NCBI GenBank assembly: GCA_031363085.1
Contig: JANLTU010000013.1
Span: forward strand, 1 to 24,606
Direction: 5' to 3'
DNA length: 24,606 nt
Origin: UBA6921 sp031363085
GTDB lineage: Bacteria > Pseudomonadota > Gammaproteobacteria > SG8-11
Shown here: positions 1 through 7,200 of the stretch, in pieces
How positions within the stretch are numbered: position 1 is the first letter of the stretch
Layout of the letters: the number at the start of each line of letters is the position of its first letter
The notes under the pieces: model-generated
The model's input: the letters and a program-made list of their open reading frames with translations, nothing else
Told to the model about the DNA's origin: nothing
Database searches by the model: none
Made by a program: the position numbers and the translations under genes

Positions 1-1149
1 CTCGGGGCTTCAGCGGGATTGAGCACCATCGGAGCTCAGAAAAATCCCGCGCTGCCCGCGCAGCAAGGCGCCGCGCTTACCGCCGTGGCTGGTGTTGCGC
101 AGGCAGCGGACTATAAGGGATTCATCCAGCGTTACCTGGTGAACAGTACGGCGTATTCCGAATCATTGGTTACGTTCATGCAGGCGCGCGGTCTCGACAC
201 CACGGTGACTGCGTTCGAACAACTGGGACGCACGGAGCAGCGCGCGTTGCTGCTGGACATTTTTTTCAACGAGCTGCGCGAGTCCGGGCGCGCGGCGGCG
301 CAGTCGTCCAAGGACTACACGCGCGGCCGCAGCGCGATTGCGAGCTTGTTCCCGCAAGCTGCCGACGCAGCGGCGAGCTATCACGGCGACGTGAATCTGT
401 TTTTCAGCCGCATCTACACCCTCGACGGCGGTGACATCAATTTGCTGGTGCCGGGGGGGCTGGTCAATGCGGGTTTGGCCAGCCTGCCGCCGGGGTCGCC
501 GAGCAAGACGCCCGATCAAAAAGGCATCGTCGCGCAAGCCAGCGGCAGTGTGCGGGCCTACAGCAGCGGCGATTTCCTGGTGAATCAGGAGCGGGTGTTT
601 ACCTTGAAAGGCGGCGACATTCTGTTGTGGTCGGACCACGGCAATATCGACGCCGGTCGCGGCGCCAAGAGCGCGATTTCGGCGCCGGCGCCGACGTACA
701 CACCGGACCCGTTAACCGGCGCAATTAAGGTGAACTTCGCCGGCGCCGTGGCGGGCAGCGGTATCCGCGCCATCGTCACCGATCCGAACGTGCACCCCGG
801 CAATGTGGATTTGATCGCGCCGGACGGCACCGTCAACGCCGGCGACGCCGGCATCGGTTCGGCCGGTAACCTCACCATCGCCGCACAACACGTGCTGGGT
901 GCGGACAACATCCAGGTCGGCGGCGTGTCGACTGGCGTGCCGGTGGTTGACACCGGCAGTTTCGCCTCCGGTTTGTCGGGCGTCGGCAACCTCGCCAACA
1001 GCGTGAGCAAGAGCGCCGAGCAGGCGCTCGACGCTGTGAACAAGTCGGACAATGCCGCACCCATCGCCGACGCCGCGCTGACCTTCTTGGACGTCGAAGT
1101 GCTCGGCTACGGCGATGACAAGAAGGATGACAAACCCACGCCGCCGTGA
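1..1149 (+). CDS. Filamentous haemagglutinin-type exoprotein, C-terminal end (5' partial)
   Basis: The reading frame is open from base 1, so the start lies outside the window; the TTG at 19 is not a credible start. The visible 382 codons show the glycine/asparagine-rich repeats of beta-helical haemagglutinins, including GGDINLLVPGG and the later GGDILLWSDHGNIDAGRG, which resemble the C-terminal region (DUF3739) of filamentous-haemagglutinin-family outer-membrane proteins. Family knowledge: these are very large TpsA-like exoproteins exported by a two-partner-secretion transporter and used for adhesion or biofilm. The protein ends in a short charged tail (GDDKKDDKP) just before TGA at 1147-1149. 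No TpsB transporter is visible; it would have to lie upstream or elsewhere. A hairpin follows the stop at once. The family call is fairly sure; the ligand or function cannot be read. Confidence 0.85.
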   Translation, partial: LGASAGLSTIGAQKNPALPAQQGAALTAVAGVAQAADYKGFIQRYLVNSTAYSESLVTFMQARGLDTTVTAFEQLGRTEQRALLLDIFFNELRESGRAAAQSSKDYTRGRSAIASLFPQAADAAASYHGDVNLFFSRIYTLDGGDINLLVPGGLVNAGLASLPPGSPSKTPDQKGIVAQASGSVRAYSSGDFLVNQERVFTLKGGDILLWSDHGNIDAGRGAKSAISAPAPTYTPDPLTGAIKVNFAGAVAGSGIRAIVTDPNVHPGNVDLIAPDGTVNAGDAGIGSAGNLTIAAQHVLGADNIQVGGVSTGVPVVDTGSFASGLSGVGNLANSVSKSAEQALDAVNKSDNAAPIADAALTFLDVEVLGYGDDKKDDKPTPP

Positions 1150-1150
1150 C

Positions 1151-1320
1151 GCGGGAGGCTCGTAGGGGCTGCTAGCGGCCTCCCGCTCGCCAGAAAAACA
1201 CAGCGGCCAAGATGGCCGCGCTCCCATGGGTTGTGTGTAGGGGCGCGATGAATCGCGCCGCTACGACTGCGTGGTGCACACAGGGTGAATGATCCATGTG
1301 GGAGCGACTTGCAGTCCCGA
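1151..1320. repeat. Cluster of REP-like palindromes downstream of the FHA gene
   Basis: Several inverted repeats follow the stop codon. A 9-bp stem GCGGGAGGC (1151-1159) pairs with 1178-1186. A 7-bp stem GCGGCCA (1203-1209) pairs with 1213-1219 across a 3-nt loop. GGCGCGAT (1242-1249) pairs with 1252-1259, extended by GTAG (1237-1240) and CTAC (1261-1264) across one mismatch. CGCTCCCA (1218-1225) also matches TGGGAGCG (1299-1306) in inverted orientation, enclosing the middle hairpin. Such GC-rich, GTAG-flanked palindromes are typical of extragenic REP/BIME repeats in Gammaproteobacteria. None is followed by a T-run, so a classical intrinsic terminator is not supported, though transcription may be attenuated. 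Nothing coding is seen between 1150 and 1526. Confidence 0.7.
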
Positions 1321-1372
1321 TCAGCGCGACGGCCAGCCGCTCGACAATTCCGGGTCCCCGTTATTGACATTA

Positions 1373-1440
1373 TTTCCGTGTGGTGTCTGCGTAAAAATTT
1401 GTATTTGTCACGTTTCTGCAATCTTCTATCCCAATAATAC
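1373..1440 (+). promoter_or_regulatory. Candidate PhoB-type half-site array and -10 upstream of the LamG-ExbB gene
   Basis: Half-sites in an 11-bp register: TTTCC (1373), TGTCT (1384), a poor AAATT (1395), TGTCA (1406) and TGCAA (1417). The best pair is TTGTCACGTTT followed by CTGCAATCTTC (1405-1426). A possible -10, TAATAC, lies at 1435-1440, 18 bp after the start of the last half-site. This is the weakest of five similar arrays and is called mainly because the others exist. A TTGACA (1364-1369) is also present but has no well-spaced -10. Confidence 0.4.
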
Positions 1441-1526
1441 GCTCGCTTGCCTATCGTGATGGACAGCGATGCAGAGTGCAGAGCGATACGTTGGTCTGTT
1501 ACTGGCGTTTTAAAAAGGAAGAGATC

Positions 1527-3341
1527 ATGTTGCGACGATGGTTGGTGGGCGCGCTTACGTTGTTATTGATTCCCTCAACGGCGTTTGCTTTTTGGGATAG
1601 TGCTTGGAGTTTCCGCAAAAAAATCACTCTCGATACCTCGGCCGCCGGTGCCGACATCGCTGCGTCGTTGACTGACCTGCCGGTGCTGGTGCGTTTGCAC
1701 ACTGGTAATTTCAGCTATTTCGCCGATGCCAAGCCGGATGGTTCCGATCTGCGCTTCATCGCCGGCGACGATAAGACCCCGCTGAAGTTTCATATCGAAC
1801 GTTATGACACGGCTAATCAACTGGCCTACGTGTGGGTGCGTGTGCCGCGTGTTGCCGCGAAGAGCAACGATTTTATCTGGATGTACTATGGCAACACGGG
1901 AGCGGTGGCGGCCAGCGAACCCGGCATGACCTACGACGCTGCACAAGCGGCGGTATTTCATTTCGACAACGCAAGCGGAGCGCCGCACGACCAAACCGCG
2001 AACCAGAACACGATCAGCGCATGGACGGCGCAACCGGTTAACGCGGCGTTGATCGGTGGGGGTGCGGCGGTGAGCAACGGCAAGTATTTTACTGTCAATA
2101 CCAGCCCCTCATTACGCTTTGTTCCCGAAACCGGCGCTACTGTTTCGATGTGGCTCAAGCTGCATGGCGCGCAAAAAGACGCAGACATCATTTATCGAAG
2201 TGAAGGGGACGGCACGCTTGCCTTTGGTGTCGATGGCAATGCGCTGGCGCTGCGTTATCGCAATGCCAACGGCAAGGACTTTGAAATTGCGCAGGCGGGT
2301 ACGTTGGCGCCGAATGTCTGGTATCACGTGGCACTGACGATGAACGCGTCGCGCATCGCCGTATTTATCAACGGGGCGGAGGCGGCGGCGGTCAACGCAA
2401 GCGTCACCGAACTTGGCGGCAACATCGTCGTTGGCGCCGCCGCCGGCGGGGCGAATGCGCTCGACGCCGAGCTGGATGAATTGCAGATTGCGCGCAGCGT
2501 GCGCAGCGCCGATTGGTTGCGCGCCCAAGCGCGCGGCGAGGGTAGCGACGCCATGTTGTTGAGCTACGGCGACGACGAACAACGCGGCAGCTCGGAGTCA
2601 ACTTCATACTTCGCGATCATTCTGCGCAACGTCACCGTCGACGGCTGGGTGGTGATCGGATTTCTCGCCTTGATGGCGGCCATCAGTTGGATCGTGATGA
2701 TCGGCAAGGGCTTCGTGATCAGCCGCGTGCGCAAGGACAACCGTTCGTTTCTGGAGCAATTCAAAAAATTGGGCGCAAGCGATCCGGCCGCGCTCGATGC
2801 GAACGGCGACGCCAGCGACAGCGAATACAGTAATTCGCCAGTCTCGATGGCGCTGTTCGGCAAGCATGATCACTTTCAAAGTTCGGCGCTGTATCACATC
2901 TATCACGCCGGCATTCAAGAGGTAAATCATCGCGTCGGGCGCACCGTCGGCGCGCAGGCGGTCGGGCTGTCGCAGCAAGCGGTGAACGCGATTCGCGCGT
3001 CGCTGGATGCCGCCGTGGTGCGTGAGACGCAAAAAATCAACGCGCAAATGGTGTTGCTGACCATTGCGATCAGCGGCGGGCCGTTTCTCGGGCTGCTGGG
3101 CACCGTCGTGGGTGTGATGATCACATTTGCGGCCATCGCAGCGGCGGGGGATGTCAACATCAACGCCATCGCGCCGGGAATTGCCGCCGCGTTGGTAGCG
3201 ACCGTAGCGGGTTTGGCGGTCGCGATCCCGGCCTTGTTTGGCTACAACTATCTGATGTCACGCATCAAAGAGTGCGTCGCGGACATGCACGTGTTCGTCG
3301 ACGAGTTCGTCACGCGCATTGCCGAACACTACAGTCGATAG
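1527..3341 (+). CDS. ExbB/TolQ-type proton channel fused to N-terminal DUF2341 and LamG-like domains
   Basis: 604 aa. ATG 1527 is chosen over an in-frame ATG at 1476 because a Shine-Dalgarno (AAAAGGAAGAG, 1513-1523) precedes it and it begins a clean signal peptide (residues 1-21, ending STAFA). Residues ~28-125 resemble DUF2341 (FWDSAWSFRKKITL, PVLVRLHTGNF, FIWMYYGN). Residues ~140-350 resemble a LamG/concanavalin-like beta-sandwich, a fold that often binds glycans or protein ligands. A membrane segment at ~372-396 leads to a cytoplasmic loop and the MotA/TolQ/ExbB core (~440-604) with the signature GPFLGLLGTVVGVMITF and a final segment at ~549-576. Canonical ExbB has a periplasmic N-terminus, so the fusion is topologically sensible. 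ExbD and TonB-like genes follow within 13 bp each. Inferred role: a proton-driven motor with a built-in periplasmic sensor or anchor. I am sure of the ExbB part; the ligand is unknown. Confidence 0.88.
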   Translation: MLRRWLVGALTLLLIPSTAFAFWDSAWSFRKKITLDTSAAGADIAASLTDLPVLVRLHTGNFSYFADAKPDGSDLRFIAGDDKTPLKFHIERYDTANQLAYVWVRVPRVAAKSNDFIWMYYGNTGAVAASEPGMTYDAAQAAVFHFDNASGAPHDQTANQNTISAWTAQPVNAALIGGGAAVSNGKYFTVNTSPSLRFVPETGATVSMWLKLHGAQKDADIIYRSEGDGTLAFGVDGNALALRYRNANGKDFEIAQAGTLAPNVWYHVALTMNASRIAVFINGAEAAAVNASVTELGGNIVVGAAAGGANALDAELDELQIARSVRSADWLRAQARGEGSDAMLLSYGDDEQRGSSESTSYFAIILRNVTVDGWVVIGFLALMAAISWIVMIGKGFVISRVRKDNRSFLEQFKKLGASDPAALDANGDASDSEYSNSPVSMALFGKHDHFQSSALYHIYHAGIQEVNHRVGRTVGAQAVGLSQQAVNAIRASLDAAVVRETQKINAQMVLLTIAISGGPFLGLLGTVVGVMITFAAIAAAGDVNINAIAPGIAAALVATVAGLAVAIPALFGYNYLMSRIKECVADMHVFVDEFVTRIAEHYSR

Positions 3342-3354
3342 GAAGCCACCCAGC

Positions 3355-3759
3355 ATGCAAATGCAAAGCGAAGGACAGGTGTACGACGACATCAACGTCA
3401 CGCCCATGCTCGATCTGGCATACGTGCTGTTGGTGATTTTTATCATCATGACCACCGCCACGGTGCAAGGCATCAAGGTCAATCTGCCCAAGGCGAGCGC
3501 GACGCCCTCGCTCGCCAAGCCGCAGACCAAGGCGATCACGATTGCGCAGGATGGAACCCTTTATCTCGACACGTATCCGGTGACCATCACCGATCTTGAG
3601 AGCCGTTTGCGCCAGATCAAGGCGGTGAATCCCAGTGTGCCGGTGGTCGTAAAAGGCGATGCCAAGGTGCAGTACGAACACGTGGTTGAGGTGCTGGATT
3701 TGCTAGGACGCCTGGATATTACGCAGCTTGGATTAGTCACGACACGTGTTGTCAAATAG
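3355..3759 (+). CDS. exbD: ExbD/TolR-family biopolymer transport protein
   Basis: 134 aa. ATG 3355 is preceded by AGGAAGC (3340-3346); a longer frame opening at TTG 3319 would run back into the upstream gene. The protein has the ExbD layout: a short cytoplasmic N-terminus, the hallmark VTPMLDLAYVLLVIFIIM with the proton-carrying aspartate (Asp20) at the start of the single membrane helix, and a periplasmic domain with the typical pattern TLYLDTYPVT...VVVKGDAKVQYEHVVEVLDLL. In the family it works with ExbB in the inner membrane to use the proton gradient to energise a TonB or TolA partner. It lies 13 bp after the exbB fusion and 12 bp before the TonB-like gene, as expected of one complex. Confidence 0.93.
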   Translation: MQMQSEGQVYDDINVTPMLDLAYVLLVIFIIMTTATVQGIKVNLPKASATPSLAKPQTKAITIAQDGTLYLDTYPVTITDLESRLRQIKAVNPSVPVVVKGDAKVQYEHVVEVLDLLGRLDITQLGLVTTRVVK

Positions 3760-3771
3760 GGAGCTTTGATC

Positions 3772-4434
3772 ATGAAAAACCAATCGCATTGGCTACGTTA
3801 CCTGCCGCGCCTGATCATGGCCGGCGTGCTGATGTCCGTCATGCTCGGCATGATTGTGTTTGCGCGGCAGATGTTGCACGACGATGCTCCGCATGGGAAA
3901 AAAGCCGTGCAGCAAATAACGCTGTTGCAACTGCCACCGCCGCCACCCCCGCCGAAAATCGAGGAAAAGCCCCCCGAGCCGGAAGTCAAAGAAGAAGTAA
4001 AACAGGAGCCGCCGGAACCGCAAGCGAAAGAGAACGCCGCCGATGAACCGCCGCCGGGTGCCGACCTCGGGCTGGATGCCGAAGGTGGCGCCGGGGGAGA
4101 TGCGTTCGGGCTGCTCGGAAAAAAGGGTGGACGCGATCTGATCGGCGGCGGTGGCGGCAGCCGCTTCGGCTGGTACTCGACCATTGTGCAGCGCGACATT
4201 TTGGACGTGCTCGCGGAAATTTCACGGGTGCGCTCGCAGCGCTATTCGGTGCTGGTGAAATTGTGGATCAATCCCGAAGGCCGCGTGACGCGCGCGGAGT
4301 TGCTGAGTTCGAGCGGCAATAAAGAGGTGGATCACTCGCTGACCCTCGCCTTGACGGATTTGCATCAACTCAGCGAGCGGCCGCCCGCAGATTTGCCGCA
4401 GCCAGTCAAGTTAAGAATCACGTCACGACTTTAA
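3772..4434 (+). CDS. TonB-like energy transducer
   Basis: 220 aa from ATG 3772, with GGAGC at 3760-3764; a TTG two codons upstream is less likely. One N-terminal membrane anchor (~10-32), a proline-rich stretch of seven consecutive Pro (55-61) followed by Pro/Glu/Lys repeats to ~95, an unusual Gly-rich linker (~100-130, GGGGGSRFGWY), and a C-terminal domain (~135-220) with the TonB-like features YSVLVKLWINPEGRV and AELLSSSGN. Family role: it spans the periplasm and passes ExbB/ExbD energy to an outer-membrane protein. No TonB-dependent receptor with an obvious plug is in the window; the next gene is a porin-type barrel, so the partner is uncertain. The Gly-rich insertion differs from ordinary TonB. 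Confidence 0.85.
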   Translation: MKNQSHWLRYLPRLIMAGVLMSVMLGMIVFARQMLHDDAPHGKKAVQQITLLQLPPPPPPPKIEEKPPEPEVKEEVKQEPPEPQAKENAADEPPPGADLGLDAEGGAGGDAFGLLGKKGGRDLIGGGGGSRFGWYSTIVQRDILDVLAEISRVRSQRYSVLVKLWINPEGRVTRAELLSSSGNKEVDHSLTLALTDLHQLSERPPADLPQPVKLRITSRL

Positions 4435-4477
4435 ATAAATCGCTGCAATTACGCCTTAATCCGTCATCGAGTGCATC

Positions 4478-4718
4478 ATCCTAGAAACGGCAGTTGACCG
4501 CTACAAGGCCCAAGCAAATGCGTGTAGGTGTTGATATTTTTGGTCAGTACATGCTTCACCCAGTGGGTGAGGCCCGCTACGGCGTGTGGAGCACGCCCCG
4601 TTGGGCGCATGGCTACGTTGCAACTCGTCGGAATAGCTCGGCTATTCCGACGAGTTGCGCCTTGCCCTGCACCCAACGGATCGCACCCCACACGCCGTTC
4701 AACTGCCGTTTCTAGGAT
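4478..4718. mobile_element. 241-bp MITE-like palindromic element with 20-bp terminal inverted repeats
   Basis: Perfect 20-bp terminal inverted repeats, ATCCTAGAAACGGCAGTTGA at 4478-4497 and its reverse complement at 4699-4718; the outermost AT could instead be a 2-bp target duplication around 18-bp repeats. Inside are nested complementary arms: GGCGTGTGG (4581-4589) with 4688-4696, and CCGTTGGG (4598-4605) with 4672-4679. The centre is a perfect 18-bp hairpin (4620-4637 with 4641-4658) around a TCG loop. The left arm holds about 83 extra bases (4498-4580) that the right arm lacks, including a small hairpin TCACCCA/TGGGTGA. No transposase-length frame is present, which suggests a non-autonomous element. 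I do not recognise the family. It separates tonB from the porin gene. Confidence 0.75.
4714..4717 (+). promoter_or_regulatory. Shine-Dalgarno of the porin gene, lying in the element's right terminal repeat
   Basis: AGGA at 4714-4717 is 7 nt upstream of ATG 4725 and is the only plausible ribosome-binding site. It lies within the right inverted repeat of the MITE-like element. In a transcript spanning the element it could pair with the left repeat copy (4478-4497), hiding the site. Confidence 0.6.
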
Positions 4719-4724
4719 CTGCGA

Positions 4725-6347
4725 ATGAAACAAAAAACCTGGCTGCTGGCCTGTGCTGTTGCTTGGTGGTGTAGTGCGAATGCGGAAGAAAACACAGCGG
4801 CGCCGCTCCCGCCGGCAATCATTGAGACAACACCGGGGACAACCACGCTGCCGACAGCACCTGCCACTACCCCGGCTGTGCCGGCAGCCAGCGCCGCACC
4901 GGCAGCCGGAGAGGGTCTCGACACTTCACGAATCATTCGCGTTCCTTATCTCACCGAGACGGTGAAAAAAGAAATCCGCGATCAGATTCGTGCCGAGTTG
5001 CGCGCCGACGTGCTGCAAGACGTGCTCACGCAAGCGAAAGACCAACGTTGGGGCGTGCCCGGCGTGTTGCCGGAATGGATCGACCGCATTCGTATCAAGG
5101 GCGACATGCGGGTGCGCGAGCAGAGTGAGTTTTATGATCGGGAAAACTATCGATACTTTTACCGTGACTACAAAAGTGGCTATTTAATCAATACGACAGA
5201 GGAGCGGCATCGACTGCGCGAGCGTCTCCGGCTGGGTGTCGACGCGCGCGTGAATAACGACATCAAAGCGGTCATGCAGCTCAGTACCGGCAGTTTGAAC
5301 GATCCGGTGTCGACCAATCAGACCTTGGGTAACACCGGTCAGCGGTTCTCGGTTGGATTCGATCTTGCGTATCTGCAGATCGACGATGAAGACGCGGATC
5401 ATTACCCGTGGCTCACGGCGCAGTTGGGGCGCATGAAAAATCCATGGCTGGGCACCGATTTGGTGTGGGATGCGGATCTGGCATTTGACGGTCTGGCCGT
5501 GACCTATCGCAAAAATTTGCGCGGCAGCGACAGCCTGATGGATATGGCGGATCGGGATCGCACGTTGTTTGTCACGCTCGGCGCCTTCCCGATTCAAGAA
5601 GTGGCTATGTCACAGCGTGACAAGTGGTTGTTTGGCGCCCAGGTGGGCTCGGAATTTATCTTCACCTCGCAGTCGAAACTGACCTTCGGTCTGGCCTATT
5701 ACGACTATGTCCATGTCATGGGCAGAATGAATCAAGGTCAAGACGGCGACCCCACCACGGGGCAATACCTAAATGACTATACGGCGCCTGAATTCATACA
5801 GAAAGGCAACACGCTGTTCAATATACGTAACGACGGAAGTGAACGTTATGCGTTGGCGTCCGATTACAACCTCGTCGACTTCACCTTGGTCTATGATCTC
5901 GCGCGCTTCTCGCCTTATCACGTTGTCGTGACCGGCGACTATGTGCGCAACATCGGATTCAAGAAAGACCAAATCAAACGACGTAGCGGCGGAGCAACCA
6001 CTGCGGTGGAACAAGCCAGCGGTGATGTTACCAGCGACAACGAGATCAGGGTCAGAACCAAGGGATATCAAGTACAACTTGCCTTTGGCTGGCCACTGGT
6101 GCTGGAGCGTGACAAATGGCGGGTGTCGTATGCCTATAAATATCTTGAGCGCGACGCGGTGCTGGATGCGTTTACCGACTCCGATTTTCATCTGGGTGGC
6201 ACCGACGCCAAAGGCTGGATACTCAGCGGCGACTATGGGCTATATGACAATACCTGGCTGACCGCGCGCTGGATCAGTGCGGACGCAATCGACGGCCCGC
6301 CGTTCGGTGTCGATGTGTTGCAGCTCGATTTCAACGTGCGTTTCTAA
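4725..6347 (+). CDS. Putative outer-membrane porin (Porin_5-like)
   Basis: 540 aa with a signal peptide (~1-20, ending SANA before EE). Residues ~22-62 are a Pro/Ala/Thr-rich linker. Residues ~68-105 are a charged, probably helical stretch (VKKEIRDQIRAELRADVLQ). The rest, beginning near IRIKGDMRVREQ, is a run of alternating aromatic/polar strands ending in Phe (LQLDFNVRF), the usual signature of a beta-barrel. The lay-out matches proteins annotated as putative porin (Porin_5). Role in the family: passive or selective outer-membrane diffusion, with the helical N-terminus perhaps reaching into the periplasm. Here it is coupled by position to ExbB/ExbD/TonB-like genes, so it may be the outer-membrane partner, which would be atypical because no TonB plug domain is seen. 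It is followed after 18 bp by the coiled-coil gene. Confidence 0.82.
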   Translation: MKQKTWLLACAVAWWCSANAEENTAAPLPPAIIETTPGTTTLPTAPATTPAVPAASAAPAAGEGLDTSRIIRVPYLTETVKKEIRDQIRAELRADVLQDVLTQAKDQRWGVPGVLPEWIDRIRIKGDMRVREQSEFYDRENYRYFYRDYKSGYLINTTEERHRLRERLRLGVDARVNNDIKAVMQLSTGSLNDPVSTNQTLGNTGQRFSVGFDLAYLQIDDEDADHYPWLTAQLGRMKNPWLGTDLVWDADLAFDGLAVTYRKNLRGSDSLMDMADRDRTLFVTLGAFPIQEVAMSQRDKWLFGAQVGSEFIFTSQSKLTFGLAYYDYVHVMGRMNQGQDGDPTTGQYLNDYTAPEFIQKGNTLFNIRNDGSERYALASDYNLVDFTLVYDLARFSPYHVVVTGDYVRNIGFKKDQIKRRSGGATTAVEQASGDVTSDNEIRVRTKGYQVQLAFGWPLVLERDKWRVSYAYKYLERDAVLDAFTDSDFHLGGTDAKGWILSGDYGLYDNTWLTARWISADAIDGPPFGVDVLQLDFNVRF

Positions 6348-6365
6348 ATCATGGGAGCAACGCGA

Positions 6366-7025
6366 ATGCGCCGAACGATGCTGGTGACGATCTGGCTGCT
6401 GCTGGCTTGCAGCATTGCGAATGCCGAAGAGGTGGCGAAACGCGCCGGCGGCGGTGCAAGCCAGGAGGCGTTGATGCGCGCCCAGGCGGCAGCACGCGAC
6501 GCCGCCGAGCAGCGCGACACACTGCGCGACGAGCTGGAAAAAACCAAGAAGGATGTTGCCGAGCATGACAAGCAACAAAAGAAAGACGTCGCGCAACTGA
6601 AAAACCGCATCGCGCAGCTCGAAAAAGACGTCGTGAAATCCGAGCAACAAAATACCCGCGCCCAGGAAACCGGCAACGCGCTGCGTGATCGCATCAAGGA
6701 CCAGCAGGAGAAGTTGCAAAAGGTCGTGGATAAATACAAGGAACTGGTTGAGACCTTGCGTCAGGTCGAAACCGAGCGCACCCAATTGCAGACGAGCACC
6801 AAGACCCAGGCGACGCAGCTTGACACCTGCAGCAGCGACAACCTCAAGCTGTACGAGCTGGGCCTGGAGCTTGCTGACCTGTACGAAAACAAAGGCGTGT
6901 GGACCGCCTTGGTGGAAAAAGAACCGGTCACGCAATTAAAGCGCGTCGAACTGGAAAATCGCGTGCAGGAGTATCGTCATCGGGCCAAGCGCTTGCAGTT
7001 TGATGCGGCGGCAGCGGTGCATTGA
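6366..7025 (+). CDS. Secreted coiled-coil protein, function unknown
   Basis: 219 aa from ATG 6366, chosen because GGGAGC (6353-6358) is 7 nt upstream; the ATG at 6351 would overlap that site. The signal peptide (~1-20) ends SIANA before EE, almost the same cleavage context as the upstream porin. Residues ~35-145 are a long Glu/Lys/Gln-rich coiled coil (LRDELEKTKKDVAEHDKQQ and onward). A compact C-terminal part contains LKLYELGLELADLYENKG and ends with a basic helix. There is a single Cys (in LDTCSSD) after the signal peptide and no lipobox. Proteins like this may be mislabelled as SMC because of the coiled coil. Position as the last gene of the exbB-exbD-tonB-porin unit suggests a periplasmic spacer or scaffold for that machine (inference). 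Confidence 0.75.
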   Translation: MRRTMLVTIWLLLACSIANAEEVAKRAGGGASQEALMRAQAAARDAAEQRDTLRDELEKTKKDVAEHDKQQKKDVAQLKNRIAQLEKDVVKSEQQNTRAQETGNALRDRIKDQQEKLQKVVDKYKELVETLRQVETERTQLQTSTKTQATQLDTCSSDNLKLYELGLELADLYENKGVWTALVEKEPVTQLKRVELENRVQEYRHRAKRLQFDAAAAVH

Positions 7026-7071
7026 TGGATATCAAAAATGCCTTAGTCGTTTGATCAACACCGCCGAGTTG

Positions 7072-7140
7072 CGATCATCACACTGTCATAAATATTTAAA
7101 ACAAAGTTCAAGCCCGCGTCATCTGACTTCGATCTAATGT
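7072..7140 (+). promoter_or_regulatory. Candidate PhoB-type array upstream of the small exported protein
   Basis: Half-sites in an 11-bp register: GATCA (7073), TGTCA (7084, in CTGTCATAAAT, a near-consensus Pho half-site), TTTAA (7095), GTTCA (7106), CGTCA (7117) and TTCGA (7128). A -10-like TAATGT is at 7135-7140, 18 bp after the start of the CGTCA half-site. The leader from there to ATG 7201 is about 55 nt. No terminator was seen between 7026 and 7072. Confidence 0.55.
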
Positions 7141-7200
7141 TCCTCCGCGCTGCCTGCGCACGGTCGGCGAGCGTCTCGACACATTAGAAGGGAGTTTCTT

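Noticed and set aside
1476..1526. Upstream ATG giving a 17-residue extension of the LamG-ExbB protein
   Set aside because: It would bury the signal peptide behind a charged extension and has no ribosome-binding site, while ATG 1527 has both.
4462..4477. Pho-like half-site CGTCA before the porin
   Set aside because: Only one acceptable half-site; the next positions in the 11-bp register do not match.
4478..4718. Integron attC site
   Set aside because: The terminal repeats do not contain paired RYYYAAC and GTTRRRY core sites, and no integrase or cassette array is present.
4494..4733. Short frames on both strands inside the 241-bp element
   Set aside because: They follow the palindromic sequence, show no protein pattern and have no ribosome sites.
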